From Caryophanales bacterium UBA6768 (lineage in GTDB: Bacteria > Bacillota > Bacilli > Bacillales_D > Amphibacillaceae): a DNA stretch of 6,747 nt. Positions within the stretch are counted from its first letter, which is position 1, and each line of letters begins with the position of its first letter. The stretch is taken from NCBI GenBank assembly GCA_002453315.1, contig DKGO01000063.1, positions 1 through 6,747 on the forward strand, read 5' to 3'. A program made the translations under genes and the position numbers. The notes under the pieces were generated by a model that did not search any database, was not told the origin of the DNA, and saw only the letters and a list, made by a program, of their open reading frames with translations. Below, in pieces: positions 1-6,134 of the stretch.

Positions 1-1038
1 TATATGTTGTTTTAGTAGTTGTTGAATTTTTTCAGGGTCTTGATTAGGTACAAGACGACACGTTATTTTAGCTGTTGCTGTGCTAGGGATGATTGTTTTT
101 GTCCCTTCACCTTGATATCCACCATAAATTCCGTTCACTTCAAACGTTGGTCTCGCCATCGTATGTTCCTTGGCACTATAACCTTTTTCTGAAGCAGTTT
201 CTGAAACGCCTGTCGTTTGTGAATAATCTTCCCCTTCAACCTCTGCAATTAAACTTCTTTCTTCATCAGAAAGTGGTACAACATCATCATAAAAACCTGC
301 TACAGTAATTTGCTCATCGCTATTTTTCATAGAAGCTAATATTTGTGTTAATGCCATTGCGGGATTTCGAACAGCACCACCATATTCACCAGAATGAACA
401 TCATAATTAGGGCCGGTTACTGTTAATTCAAGGCCAGTAAATCCTTTTAATCCATATAAAATTGTTGGTTGATTTTTTGCTACCATCCCAGAATCTGAAA
501 TGACGGTAAAATCAGCTGAAAATTTCTTTTTATTGTTTTGTAAAATTTCATATAAATTCTCACTGCCGATTTCTTCTTCGCCCTCAATACATACTTTCAC
601 ATTAACAGGAATTTTCCCTATCGTTTTTATGAAGGCATCAAAAACAGCTAAATGCATAAACACTTGTCCTTTATCATCGCTCGCCCCACGGGCATAAATT
701 CGCCCATCCCGAACTGTTGGATCAAATGGTTCACTATCCCACTCATCTAATGGATCAACTGGTTGGACATCATAATGGCCATAAAATAATACTGTTGGCG
801 CATTGTCACCTGCTCCAGTATAGTGAGCAAAAATGAGAGGGTGTTTATCTGTTGCAATTTTTTCTACTTCTTGAAAACCAATATTACGTAAATAATTTTC
901 TACAAATGTGGCCGCTTTCTCCACATCTTTTTTATATGTACTATCGGTACTAATACTTGGAATGGATAGAAATTCATTTAACTGTTGTAAATATGTTTCT
1001 CGATGCTCTTGTAAATATGCTAATACCCGTTTTTCCAC
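1..1038 (-). CDS. M20-family metallo-dipeptidase (N-terminal 346 residues, 3' end outside window)
   Basis: This is a zinc-dependent cytoplasmic peptidase of the M20 family, in the carnosinase-like dipeptidase branch, which cleaves dipeptides or removes C-terminal residues. The reading frame is open to the left edge. Visible family motifs are GHYDVQP (His88 metal ligand, Asp90), RGASDDKG (Asp121 bridging metal ligand), EGEEEIGS (Glu155 expected catalytic base, Glu156 metal ligand), SDSG (Asp182 ligand) and HSGEYGG (His215, dimerisation/substrate histidine). Residue roles are assigned by analogy with carnosinase. Relatives are about 450-460 residues, so roughly the last 110, including the final metal-binding His, are missing. 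The start is GTG at 1036-1038: it sits 9 bases after AAAGGAG, the protein begins MEKRVLAYLQ as expected, and the only nearer ATG is followed at once by TAA. No signal peptide is seen. It has its own promoter and appears to be transcribed separately from the lipoprotein gene upstream. Family assignment is firm; the exact substrate is unknown. Confidence 0.93.
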   Translation of the reverse strand, partial: MEKRVLAYLQEHRETYLQQLNEFLSIPSISTDSTYKKDVEKAATFVENYLRNIGFQEVEKIATDKHPLIFAHYTGAGDNAPTVLFYGHYDVQPVDPLDEWDSEPFDPTVRDGRIYARGASDDKGQVFMHLAVFDAFIKTIGKIPVNVKVCIEGEEEIGSENLYEILQNNKKKFSADFTVISDSGMVAKNQPTILYGLKGFTGLELTVTGPNYDVHSGEYGGAVRNPAMALTQILASMKNSDEQITVAGFYDDVVPLSDEERSLIAEVEGEDYSQTTGVSETASEKGYSAKEHTMARPTFEVNGIYGGYQGEGTKTIIPSTATAKITCRLVPNQDPEKIQQLLKQHI

Positions 1039-1047
1039 TTATTACAT

Positions 1048-1054
1048 CTCCTTT
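1048..1054 (-). promoter_or_regulatory. Ribosome binding site that fixes the GTG start of the dipeptidase
   Basis: On the minus strand AAAGGAG lies 9 bases before GTG at 1038. An ATG at 1047-1045 is directly followed by TAA and cannot be the start, so the GTG is the supported start codon. Confidence 0.8.
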
Positions 1055-1067
1055 CACACTTATTCCA

Positions 1068-1096
1068 AGTATAACAGAAAATAACCCTAAGATGTA
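1068..1096 (-). promoter_or_regulatory. Extended -10 (sigma-A type) promoter of the dipeptidase gene
   Basis: The minus strand reads TGTTATACT (1076-1068), an extended -10 element (TG, one base, TATACT). At a 17-base spacer the -35 position is TACATC (1096-1091), a poor match to TTGACA, which is normal for extended -10 promoters. Transcription would start near 1061, giving a leader of about 20 bases that contains the ribosome binding site. Confidence 0.6.
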
Positions 1097-1113
1097 TTGA
1101 TGAATCTCTAGGG
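1085..1113 (-). repeat. Inverted repeat covering the -35 region of the dipeptidase promoter
   Basis: CCCTAAGAT (1085-1093) pairs with ATCTCTAGGG (1104-1113), giving 9 base pairs with one bulged C at 1108 and a 10-base loop. On the minus strand the hairpin is followed by TTATTTTCT, so it could be a second, weaker terminator for the lipoprotein transcript. It also overlaps the -35 position of the dipeptidase promoter and could equally be an operator. The sequence alone does not decide between these. Confidence 0.4.
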
Positions 1114-1126
1114 CGTATAGATCGTA

Positions 1127-1155
1127 AAATTTCCGAAAAAGCCAGTAGGAAATTT
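1127..1155. repeat. Perfect 8-bp inverted repeat
   Basis: AAATTTCC (1127-1134) and GGAAATTT (1148-1155) are exact reverse complements separated by 13 bases. The stem is AT-rich and lies between the terminator at 1167-1204 and the repeat at 1085-1113. No function can be assigned. Confidence 0.3.
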
Positions 1156-1166
1156 AAACTTTACAC

Positions 1167-1204
1167 AAAAAAACGAGTGCCCATATAGGAACAACTCGTT
1201 TTTT
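1167..1204 (-). terminator. Intrinsic terminator of the sporulation lipoprotein gene
   Basis: Bases 1168-1178 pair with 1194-1204 to form an 11-bp stem with a core ACGAGT/ACTCGT and a 15-base loop. On the minus strand the stem ends in a run of seven T, which supports rho-independent termination 11 bases after the lipoprotein stop codon. The plus strand also ends in six T, so the element is formally bidirectional, but no plus-strand gene ends here. Confidence 0.75.
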
Positions 1205-1214
1205 AATCAAAATA

Positions 1215-2051
1215 TTACTGTTTATTTTGTGGGAAAATTCGTTCGATTGTATTTCCAATTTGATCAAAAAACCCTCTGATTGGACGGCCATTGTCCATGT
1301 CATCGACATAATTATCTGCTAAATCAAAGAAGTCTGGGCTTGTTGATACATAAACATTTTTAATATTGTTATCGACAGATTGAACAATATCGCCAATTTG
1401 TGTTTTAATGTCATCTGTTAAATCATCATCAAAGTTATCGAAACCACGACGATTTGGTATGTTGGTGTTGTTTTGATTAGTTGTATTTTTTTGATTAGTC
1501 GCTTTACCACGACGTGCTGTCGCACGGTCACCTTCTTTAAGGCGGCCTTCTTCCCTATTATTTACTGTTCGATTTGTCACGTTACGATCATTAGGATTTC
1601 TTACATGTTCAAAGGAAGAATTTGTTTTCCCTCTTGTCGCTGTCCGATTTTGTCCAGTTGTTGCATTATTGTTATTATTGTTTAACTTTGCTGCGACATA
1701 TGCATTACGTTTCGTCGTTAACACATAGGCACTATCGATTTCAGCAATTTCCTCAACAATTTTATCTGCCGCTTCCTTTGAGACGTCGTAACGATCTTGT
1801 GAATTATTCGTGCTACGATTTAAATTGCCACTAGTCTCGTTTCGGTTACGAACATTACGTGTAAAGTTACCATCATCAACATTTCTGCCATCATCTCGAT
1901 TGTTAACAGTACCTGTTTTATTATTATATCGAGTATTTTCAAAAGAAGTGTTTTGCGATGGACGATTATCTTTATTGTTGTAACCTTGACAACCAACTAA
2001 TATAAGCACAACAGAAAATATAACAGCAAACAAATAATTAAGTTTTTTCAT
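1215..2051 (-). CDS. YhcN/YlaJ-family sporulation lipoprotein, Asn-rich
   Basis: This is a predicted spore membrane lipoprotein. The signal peptide has a lysine N-terminus, a hydrophobic core and a lipobox L-V-G-C, with lipidated Cys21. The YhcN/YlaJ domain is split in two. The first half is about residues 87-123 (ends in AYVAAKL). The second is about 206-272 and has the hallmark VYVST-PDFFDLADNYVDD and GRPIRGF segments, ending in ERIFP. Residues 22-86 and the 124-205 insertion are low-complexity and rich in Asn, Arg and Thr; 49 of 278 residues are Asn, with six consecutive Asn at 124-129. A 23-27 residue segment is repeated at 34-56 and 144-170. At 278 residues it is, from memory, clearly longer than B. 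subtilis YhcN (about 190). The start ATG has AAGGAGG (2070-2064) 12 bases upstream, behind a sigma-G-like promoter. YhcN is forespore-expressed in B. subtilis. The family is known to be sporulation-associated, but its molecular role is not established. It could be an orthologue of YhcN or of a paralogue such as YlaJ. Confidence 0.88.
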   Translation of the reverse strand: MKKLNYLFAVIFSVVLILVGCQGYNNKDNRPSQNTSFENTRYNNKTGTVNNRDDGRNVDDGNFTRNVRNRNETSGNLNRSTNNSQDRYDVSKEAADKIVEEIAEIDSAYVLTTKRNAYVAAKLNNNNNNATTGQNRTATRGKTNSSFEHVRNPNDRNVTNRTVNNREEGRLKEGDRATARRGKATNQKNTTNQNNTNIPNRRGFDNFDDDLTDDIKTQIGDIVQSVDNNIKNVYVSTSPDFFDLADNYVDDMDNGRPIRGFFDQIGNTIERIFPQNKQ

Positions 2052-2083
2052 TAAAGTATTTTCCCTCCTTATTGTTTTGAAAT

Positions 2084-2112
2084 TAGTATGTATCAGTAAA
2101 AAGGAAATATAC
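2084..2112 (-). promoter_or_regulatory. Sigma-G (forespore) type promoter of the lipoprotein gene
   Basis: On the minus strand GTATA (2112-2108) and CATACTA (2090-2084) are separated by 17 bases. This closely fits the sigma-G consensus (GHATR, 17-18 bases, CATnHTA); sigma-F recognises related sites. It lies about 33 bases before the ATG, with the ribosome binding site at 2070-2064 in between. It fits the forespore expression known for yhcN. Confidence 0.7.
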
Positions 2113-2149
2113 TTTCAACCTAATATTGGCAAGGTGACCACATATCGTA

Positions 2150-2180
2150 TTGTAAAATTTAAAATAAACCGGTCATACTA
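2150..2180 (+). promoter_or_regulatory. Candidate promoter of the YhdB-like gene (sigma class uncertain)
   Basis: CATACTA occurs at 2174-2180, identical to the -10 of the divergent lipoprotein promoter. GTAAA at 2152-2156, 17 bases upstream, matches four of five positions of a sigma-G -35. The same stretch can be read as a mediocre sigma-A promoter, TTGTAA (2150-2155), 18 bases, CATACT. The predicted start leaves a leader of about 45-50 bases before the ATG at 2236. Confidence 0.35.
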
Positions 2181-2235
2181 AAATTATCATCATTTTTTTA
2201 CTCCAATTTCATCTTAATCAAGGAGGTTTGTAAAA

Positions 2236-2481
2236 ATGATGCACGAATATGAATTTGTTTTAAATGATGTGATGTGGGGGAAATGGGATGATTTATTTAT
2301 CGTTATGTTACGCACACAAGACGATTTATTAGCGAAAAAAATCCATTTGTTTTTACAGGCTTATTATTATGGCGACGATCAAGTAGACATGATTAGTACC
2401 CACGAAAATTTATTGTATTATTTACATCATGCCATTGACGTGCAAAAACTACAGGATACTGAGCCAGTTCATTTGTACTAA
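2236..2481 (+). CDS. yhdB: YhdB-family small protein of unknown function
   Basis: This 81-residue acidic, aromatic-rich protein resembles the YhdB-like family of Bacillus in length and pattern (LxDVMWGKWDDLFIVMLRTQDDLLAKKIHLFLQAY, split here by residue runs around 9-43). No signal peptide, membrane segment, metal site or DNA-binding motif is visible, and it is probably a soluble helical protein. The start is the first of two consecutive ATGs; AAGGAGG at 2220-2226 is 9 bases from the first and 12 from the second. It is the only plus-strand gene here, divergent from the sporulation lipoprotein gene. Its stop (2479-2481) overlaps the stop of the convergent DUF2071 gene, so its transcript must run antisense into that gene. 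The family match is by recognition only and no function is known. Confidence 0.8.
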   Translation: MMHEYEFVLNDVMWGKWDDLFIVMLRTQDDLLAKKIHLFLQAYYYGDDQVDMISTHENLLYYLHHAIDVQKLQDTEPVHLY

Positions 2482-3173
2482 CAGTGACGAATATATCCAT
2501 AGGTTTCAAAAGGATATAACCGGGCATGTTTTTCGCGACAATAATAAATTAAAGGGGTAAAACGAGGAAGTTTTAATTCATTAAATAATTTCGTTTCCGT
2601 TACTTCTGTAAAACACTTCTGCACTGTCCATTTGGGATGTGATATGGGAATTTTAATGAGCTGATTCCCTTTTACATTCCAAATACAGTATCTTTCTATT
2701 AAGAAATTAGTTAATGAATCAGCAACAATATCACCCATTTCATAAGAAAAATTAAGGATATTTTCACCCGAACGACATACGGTAACATGATGACGATTTT
2801 TCTCCAAGTGTATGTCATCATATAAAAAAGGTAAATGAAACAAATATTTCCCTCCAAATGTTGCTAATAATTGCTTCAAATGAATTGATAAAAAATAAAC
2901 CCCTTTTTCAAGTGACTCATCAGAATAAACGTATGTCCGAAGATTCATTTGTGTTAATGGGGGAATTGCAGTCCATTGCGGAAAATGGCGAAATCGACTA
3001 TTGGTTGCCCGAAAGAGGACCATAGTCATCCATGCCTTATCTTTATATAAATCTAATTTGAAAGGTTTTGGAATATAGGGTGAAAGTCTCTGAGGTTGAA
3101 CTGGCCAATTAAAGAAGAAAATTGACCGCCACGTCTGTTTTGCAAAGTAAGGATATTTTCGCTTCACAATCAT
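2478..3173 (-). CDS. DUF2071 (YqjF-type) protein
   Basis: This 231-residue protein has the hallmarks of DUF2071/COG3361, represented by YqjF of B. subtilis, of similar size (about 240). Visible motifs in order are W15 with FFNWPV (20-25), the block around 33-54 (YIPKPFKLDLY then KAWMTMVLF), MNLRTYV (76-82), GVYFLSIHL (91-99), LPFLY (114-118), and a C-terminal FLIERY...HPKW segment (157-182). The family adopts a beta-rich, acetoacetate-decarboxylase-like fold as far as I recall, but no reaction is established. No signal peptide or membrane helix is seen. The ATG at 3173 is preceded by AAAGGAA 7 bases upstream. It lies 23 bases after the protease stop with no terminator between, so the two are probably co-transcribed. 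Its stop TAG shares bases with the stop of the convergent yhdB-like gene. Confidence 0.85.
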   Translation of the reverse strand: MIVKRKYPYFAKQTWRSIFFFNWPVQPQRLSPYIPKPFKLDLYKDKAWMTMVLFRATNSRFRHFPQWTAIPPLTQMNLRTYVYSDESLEKGVYFLSIHLKQLLATFGGKYLFHLPFLYDDIHLEKNRHHVTVCRSGENILNFSYEMGDIVADSLTNFLIERYCIWNVKGNQLIKIPISHPKWTVQKCFTEVTETKLFNELKLPRFTPLIYYCREKHARLYPFETYGYIRHC

Positions 3174-3196
3174 CGTAAAATTCCTTTCTAAAATTT

Positions 3197-4024
3197 TTAC
3201 TTAGCATACTCTACATAATATTGCATGGGAATGAACAAACCAACCCTTCCCTCTTTATCATGATTTAACGTCGCAAAAACTATGCCAATGACGTTGCCAT
3301 CGCTATTAATAACTGGGCTTCCACTATTCCCACGATATACAGGGGCATCAAGCATTAATACAGGTAATTCCTTACTACTAACATCTGTATAGTCAATTAT
3401 AGTTCCTTCATTGGCAATACCAGTAAACTGCAATGGATTTCCAATAAAATATATATGCTCTTTTTCAGTAAATGTCGGATTTTCATCTATTGTCAAATGT
3501 GGAAATGTTTCCCCATCATTTGTTTCCACTTGGACAACTGCTACATCAATATCAGGATATTTTTCAATTACATTTCCAACAAATAATCCTTCATCGGGAA
3601 ACGCAACTGTCACCTTATCAGTTCCAGCTACAACATGATCATTCGTTAAAATCATCCCATTTTCACTAATGGAAAATCCTGTTCCTTTACTTGCTTCATT
3701 TTCAATGACAACGACTGCCTTTTTATATTGTTTAACATTTGCATCAGTTGATAATTTTGCCGAAGTAATTAAAAAATCGATGGCAGGGATGGAAAAAGTT
3801 TGTGGCAATAATGCAAATACATGAAACATCATTGCAAGGGCAATAACCCAAAATACCCATTTTGGAAATCGTGATTTAGGTGGTTGTTCTTTACGGCGTT
3901 TTTCCTTTAACAATACTTCTTTTCTTGCCGCTTCTACTAAATCAAGCATTTCCTCATCATCTATTTGCTCATATAAATCTTGATCAATAATATCATGGTC
4001 TTTATGCAAATTTTCTTTTTCCAT
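3197..4024 (-). CDS. Membrane-anchored trypsin-like serine protease (no PDZ domain)
   Basis: This 275-residue protein has three parts. Residues 1-50 are a cytoplasmic tail, acidic in its first 30 residues and then basic (KEKRRK). Residues about 55-74 are a single hydrophobic helix. Residues about 95-275 form a chymotrypsin/HtrA-like protease domain. The catalytic triad can be read as His130 (in TNDHVV), Asp160 (in PDIDVAVV) and Ser234 (in RGNSGSP). The positive charge before the helix implies a signal anchor with the protease outside the membrane. Unlike HtrA/DegP-type proteins it ends right after the protease domain (VGLFIPMQYY) and has no PDZ domain, so substrate selection must differ. The start is the ATG at 4024, with GAGGGG just upstream (close spacing, modest site). 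It lies 69 bases downstream of bmrD and 23 bases upstream of the DUF2071 gene. Substrate unknown; a role in envelope quality control or signal cleavage is only inference. Confidence 0.88.
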   Translation of the reverse strand: MEKENLHKDHDIIDQDLYEQIDDEEMLDLVEAARKEVLLKEKRRKEQPPKSRFPKWVFWVIALAMMFHVFALLPQTFSIPAIDFLITSAKLSTDANVKQYKKAVVVIENEASKGTGFSISENGMILTNDHVVAGTDKVTVAFPDEGLFVGNVIEKYPDIDVAVVQVETNDGETFPHLTIDENPTFTEKEHIYFIGNPLQFTGIANEGTIIDYTDVSSKELPVLMLDAPVYRGNSGSPVINSDGNVIGIVFATLNHDKEGRVGLFIPMQYYVEYAK

Positions 4025-4093
4025 ATGCCCCTCACTGACACAATGATTTAGTTAATGTAAAGTGTCAATCTTTCCTAATTCATCCCATTAATT

Positions 4094-6118
4094 TCAGCTA
4101 ATTTTCCCAATGCTACCTTGTTGCATATCGTACATGTCATAATAAATTCCGCGCTGTTTAATTAATGATTCATGATTCCCTGTTTCCTTTATATTACCAC
4201 TTTCCAACACAAAAATCTTTTCCGCATTTTGAATCGTTGATAAACGGTGGGCAATAACTAACGTCGTTCTACCTTTTTGCAACACTTCCAGTGCATGTTG
4301 AATAATGCTTTCTGTTTCTGTATCGATGTTTGCCGTTGCTTCATCCAAAATTAATATTGCGGGATCAAAGGCTAATGCTCGTGCAAAGGAGATTAATTGC
4401 CTTTGCCCGAGGGAAAAAGTTGCACCACCTTCAGATACTGGTTCATCATAACCTTTCGGTAATTTTTCAATAAATGAATGTGCTCCTACCGCTTGTAATG
4501 CCCGGATGGCCTTTCCACGGGTAATCCCGGGATCATCCATTGTGATGTTAGAAATAATTGTACCCGAAAAAAGAAATGGGTCTTGTAACACTATTCCCAT
4601 ATGGCTTCTAATTTGCTGCCTTGATAAAATTGACGTATCCATCCCATCAATCATAATCGTTCCCTTTTGAGGATCATAAAACCGGAACAACAGATTCATG
4701 ATAGAGCTTTTTCCAGATCCGGTATGTCCAACAAATGCAGCAGTTTCACCAGCTTTAATTGAAAAGGTAATATTTTTTAATACATTTTCCCGACCATTAT
4801 AAGAAAAACTTACATCATCGAAAACAACTTCCCCTTTATATCGCGATAATGATGTTTGATCTACCTTTTCGCCTTTTTCATCCATTAAGCGAAACATTCT
4901 CGTACCTGCTGCTCGTGCCTGTTCAATTAATGGAAATTGATTGACAATATCAGTGACCGGCTCAAAAAACCTTGTTACATAATCGACTAATGCATAAAGC
5001 ATTCCGATAGAAATGACACTCGACGATTCTAAAGAAAAATTTCCAAAGTACCAAATAAAAGCTACAAACGTTAAATTCCGTAACACATTGACTAAATTAA
5101 AGTTTGTTAATGCACCTAGGCGAACTAATTTCTTTTGATGTGCATAGATTTCCTCATTTAAATTTTCAAAATCAGCCTTTGTTTGCTCCTCAACTTGATA
5201 GGCTTGTATAATCGGCATCCCTTGAATTGCCTCATTGATATTACCGTTAATATCACTATTAGCTCGGCGAATAACTAAATTATATTTTGAACCAAAATAT
5301 TTGTAAACACGCATCCAAACGTATATTAAAGGAATAATACCTAAACTAATAAGTGCTAATTTTGGATCCAATAAATAGATAGCAACTAAAATACCTAGCA
5401 TATAAATTAACTGTGTCGTGACAATCGACAGTACCCGTTCATATAATTCTCTCATTGCCTCTGTGTCATTCGTAATCCTTGCGACAATTTTCCCCGCGGG
5501 TTGATTAACAAAATAATCAACAGGTAAACGTTGGGTATGTAAAAACACATCATGTCGCATTTTTTTCACGATTTGATTTGATGCTTTTTGCAATAAGTAC
5601 GTTTGGAAAAATTGAAACACTCCTGCAATCATTAATAACACAATATAAAGGCCCAAAAGTAAAAAAACAGGTCCTTTTTCCAATTTGAAAAATTCATAAA
5701 TGTTCGTCAATGTTAATTTTTCACCATCAACAATGATTGGGTTAGTTTCCCCAATCACAATGTTGCCATTCACAATCTCTCTTGTCCCTGTTGTTGGCAC
5801 TGCTTCTTCAATGATAAAATAACTTTTTCCAATTGCTAATAAAGTAATTTCCCCTAAGGATGTTTGGTCATTATTCAACCGGTCATCTCTTATAAAATAT
5901 CGCTCGTCAAAATTAACCGTTTTTCCTTTTTGTTCTACATCCACTTCATGCCAAATTCCCTCGATACCTAGAATGTGATCATCAATAATTTTCTTTGCAA
6001 TAAATGGTCCGGCCAATTCAAATGCCGTTGCAATAATTAAACACATGATACCAATGATAATGCCTCTTTTAAATAACCAGGCATATTGAAAAAGCCGCTT
6101 TTCCGTTGAACCAGTCAT
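4094..6118 (-). CDS. bmrD: Heterodimeric multidrug ABC exporter half, BmrD/YheH-like (permease plus ATPase)
   Basis: This is a full-length 674-residue half-exporter; B. subtilis BmrD is about 673. TM1 lies at about 18-40. A roughly 100-residue polar insertion (about 47-148) between TM1 and TM2 should be extracellular, as in BmrD. TM2 is near 149-170, TM3-TM4 near 231-272 and TM5-TM6 near 345-385. The ATPase domain has A-loop Tyr440, Walker A GHTGSGKS (464-471), Q-loop Gln512, signature FSLGQ (568-572), Walker B ILILDE with catalytic Glu593, and H-loop His624. The signature departs from LSGGQ, while Walker B is intact, so this subunit supplies the active Walker A/B half of the consensus ATP site. 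It pairs with the BmrC-like subunit encoded 13 bases upstream. AGGAGG at 6133-6128 lies 9 bases before the ATG and overlaps the bmrC stop, suggesting coupled translation. The likely role is ATP-driven efflux of drugs or lipophilic compounds; the substrate range is inferred from BmrCD. Confidence 0.93.
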   Translation of the reverse strand: MTGSTEKRLFQYAWLFKRGIIIGIMCLIIATAFELAGPFIAKKIIDDHILGIEGIWHEVDVEQKGKTVNFDERYFIRDDRLNNDQTSLGEITLLAIGKSYFIIEEAVPTTGTREIVNGNIVIGETNPIIVDGEKLTLTNIYEFFKLEKGPVFLLLGLYIVLLMIAGVFQFFQTYLLQKASNQIVKKMRHDVFLHTQRLPVDYFVNQPAGKIVARITNDTEAMRELYERVLSIVTTQLIYMLGILVAIYLLDPKLALISLGIIPLIYVWMRVYKYFGSKYNLVIRRANSDINGNINEAIQGMPIIQAYQVEEQTKADFENLNEEIYAHQKKLVRLGALTNFNLVNVLRNLTFVAFIWYFGNFSLESSSVISIGMLYALVDYVTRFFEPVTDIVNQFPLIEQARAAGTRMFRLMDEKGEKVDQTSLSRYKGEVVFDDVSFSYNGRENVLKNITFSIKAGETAAFVGHTGSGKSSIMNLLFRFYDPQKGTIMIDGMDTSILSRQQIRSHMGIVLQDPFLFSGTIISNITMDDPGITRGKAIRALQAVGAHSFIEKLPKGYDEPVSEGGATFSLGQRQLISFARALAFDPAILILDEATANIDTETESIIQHALEVLQKGRTTLVIAHRLSTIQNAEKIFVLESGNIKETGNHESLIKQRGIYYDMYDMQQGSIGKIS

Positions 6119-6127
6119 GATGATCTA

Positions 6128-6134
6128 CCTCCTA
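6128..6134 (-). promoter_or_regulatory. bmrD ribosome binding site overlapping the bmrC stop codon
   Basis: On the minus strand TAGGAGG runs from 6134 to 6128: TAG is the bmrC stop and AGGAGG is the bmrD ribosome binding site, 9 bases before ATG. Ribosomes finishing bmrC therefore sit on the bmrD initiation region, which favours coupled, near-equal synthesis of the two partners. Confidence 0.8.

Noticed and set aside
93..697. Plus-strand open frames within 93-308 and 500-697
   Set aside because: They lie antisense to the well-supported M20 dipeptidase, have no ribosome binding site of note, and encode no recognisable protein.
1665..1682. Poly-Asn tract as a microsatellite or phase-variable repeat
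   Set aside because: The codons are mixed AAC/AAT and the tract is short. Slippage by one codon would only change the Asn count, not the frame.
1473..1834. Plus-strand open frames opposite the lipoprotein gene
   Set aside because: They are reverse-complement shadows of the Asn-rich coding sequence, with Cys/Ile/Leu-rich translations typical of such artefacts.
4036..4067. Inverted repeat TGACAC ... GTGTCA as an operator
   Set aside because: The arms are only 6 bp, separated by 20 bases, with no extension either way. One such match is expected by chance in a region this size.
4040..4068. TTGACA (minus strand, 4068-4063) as the -35 of a protease promoter
   Set aside because: At 17 bases the -10 would be CATTGT, matching only three positions. 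Transcription would start about 9 bases before the ATG, too close for a useful leader.
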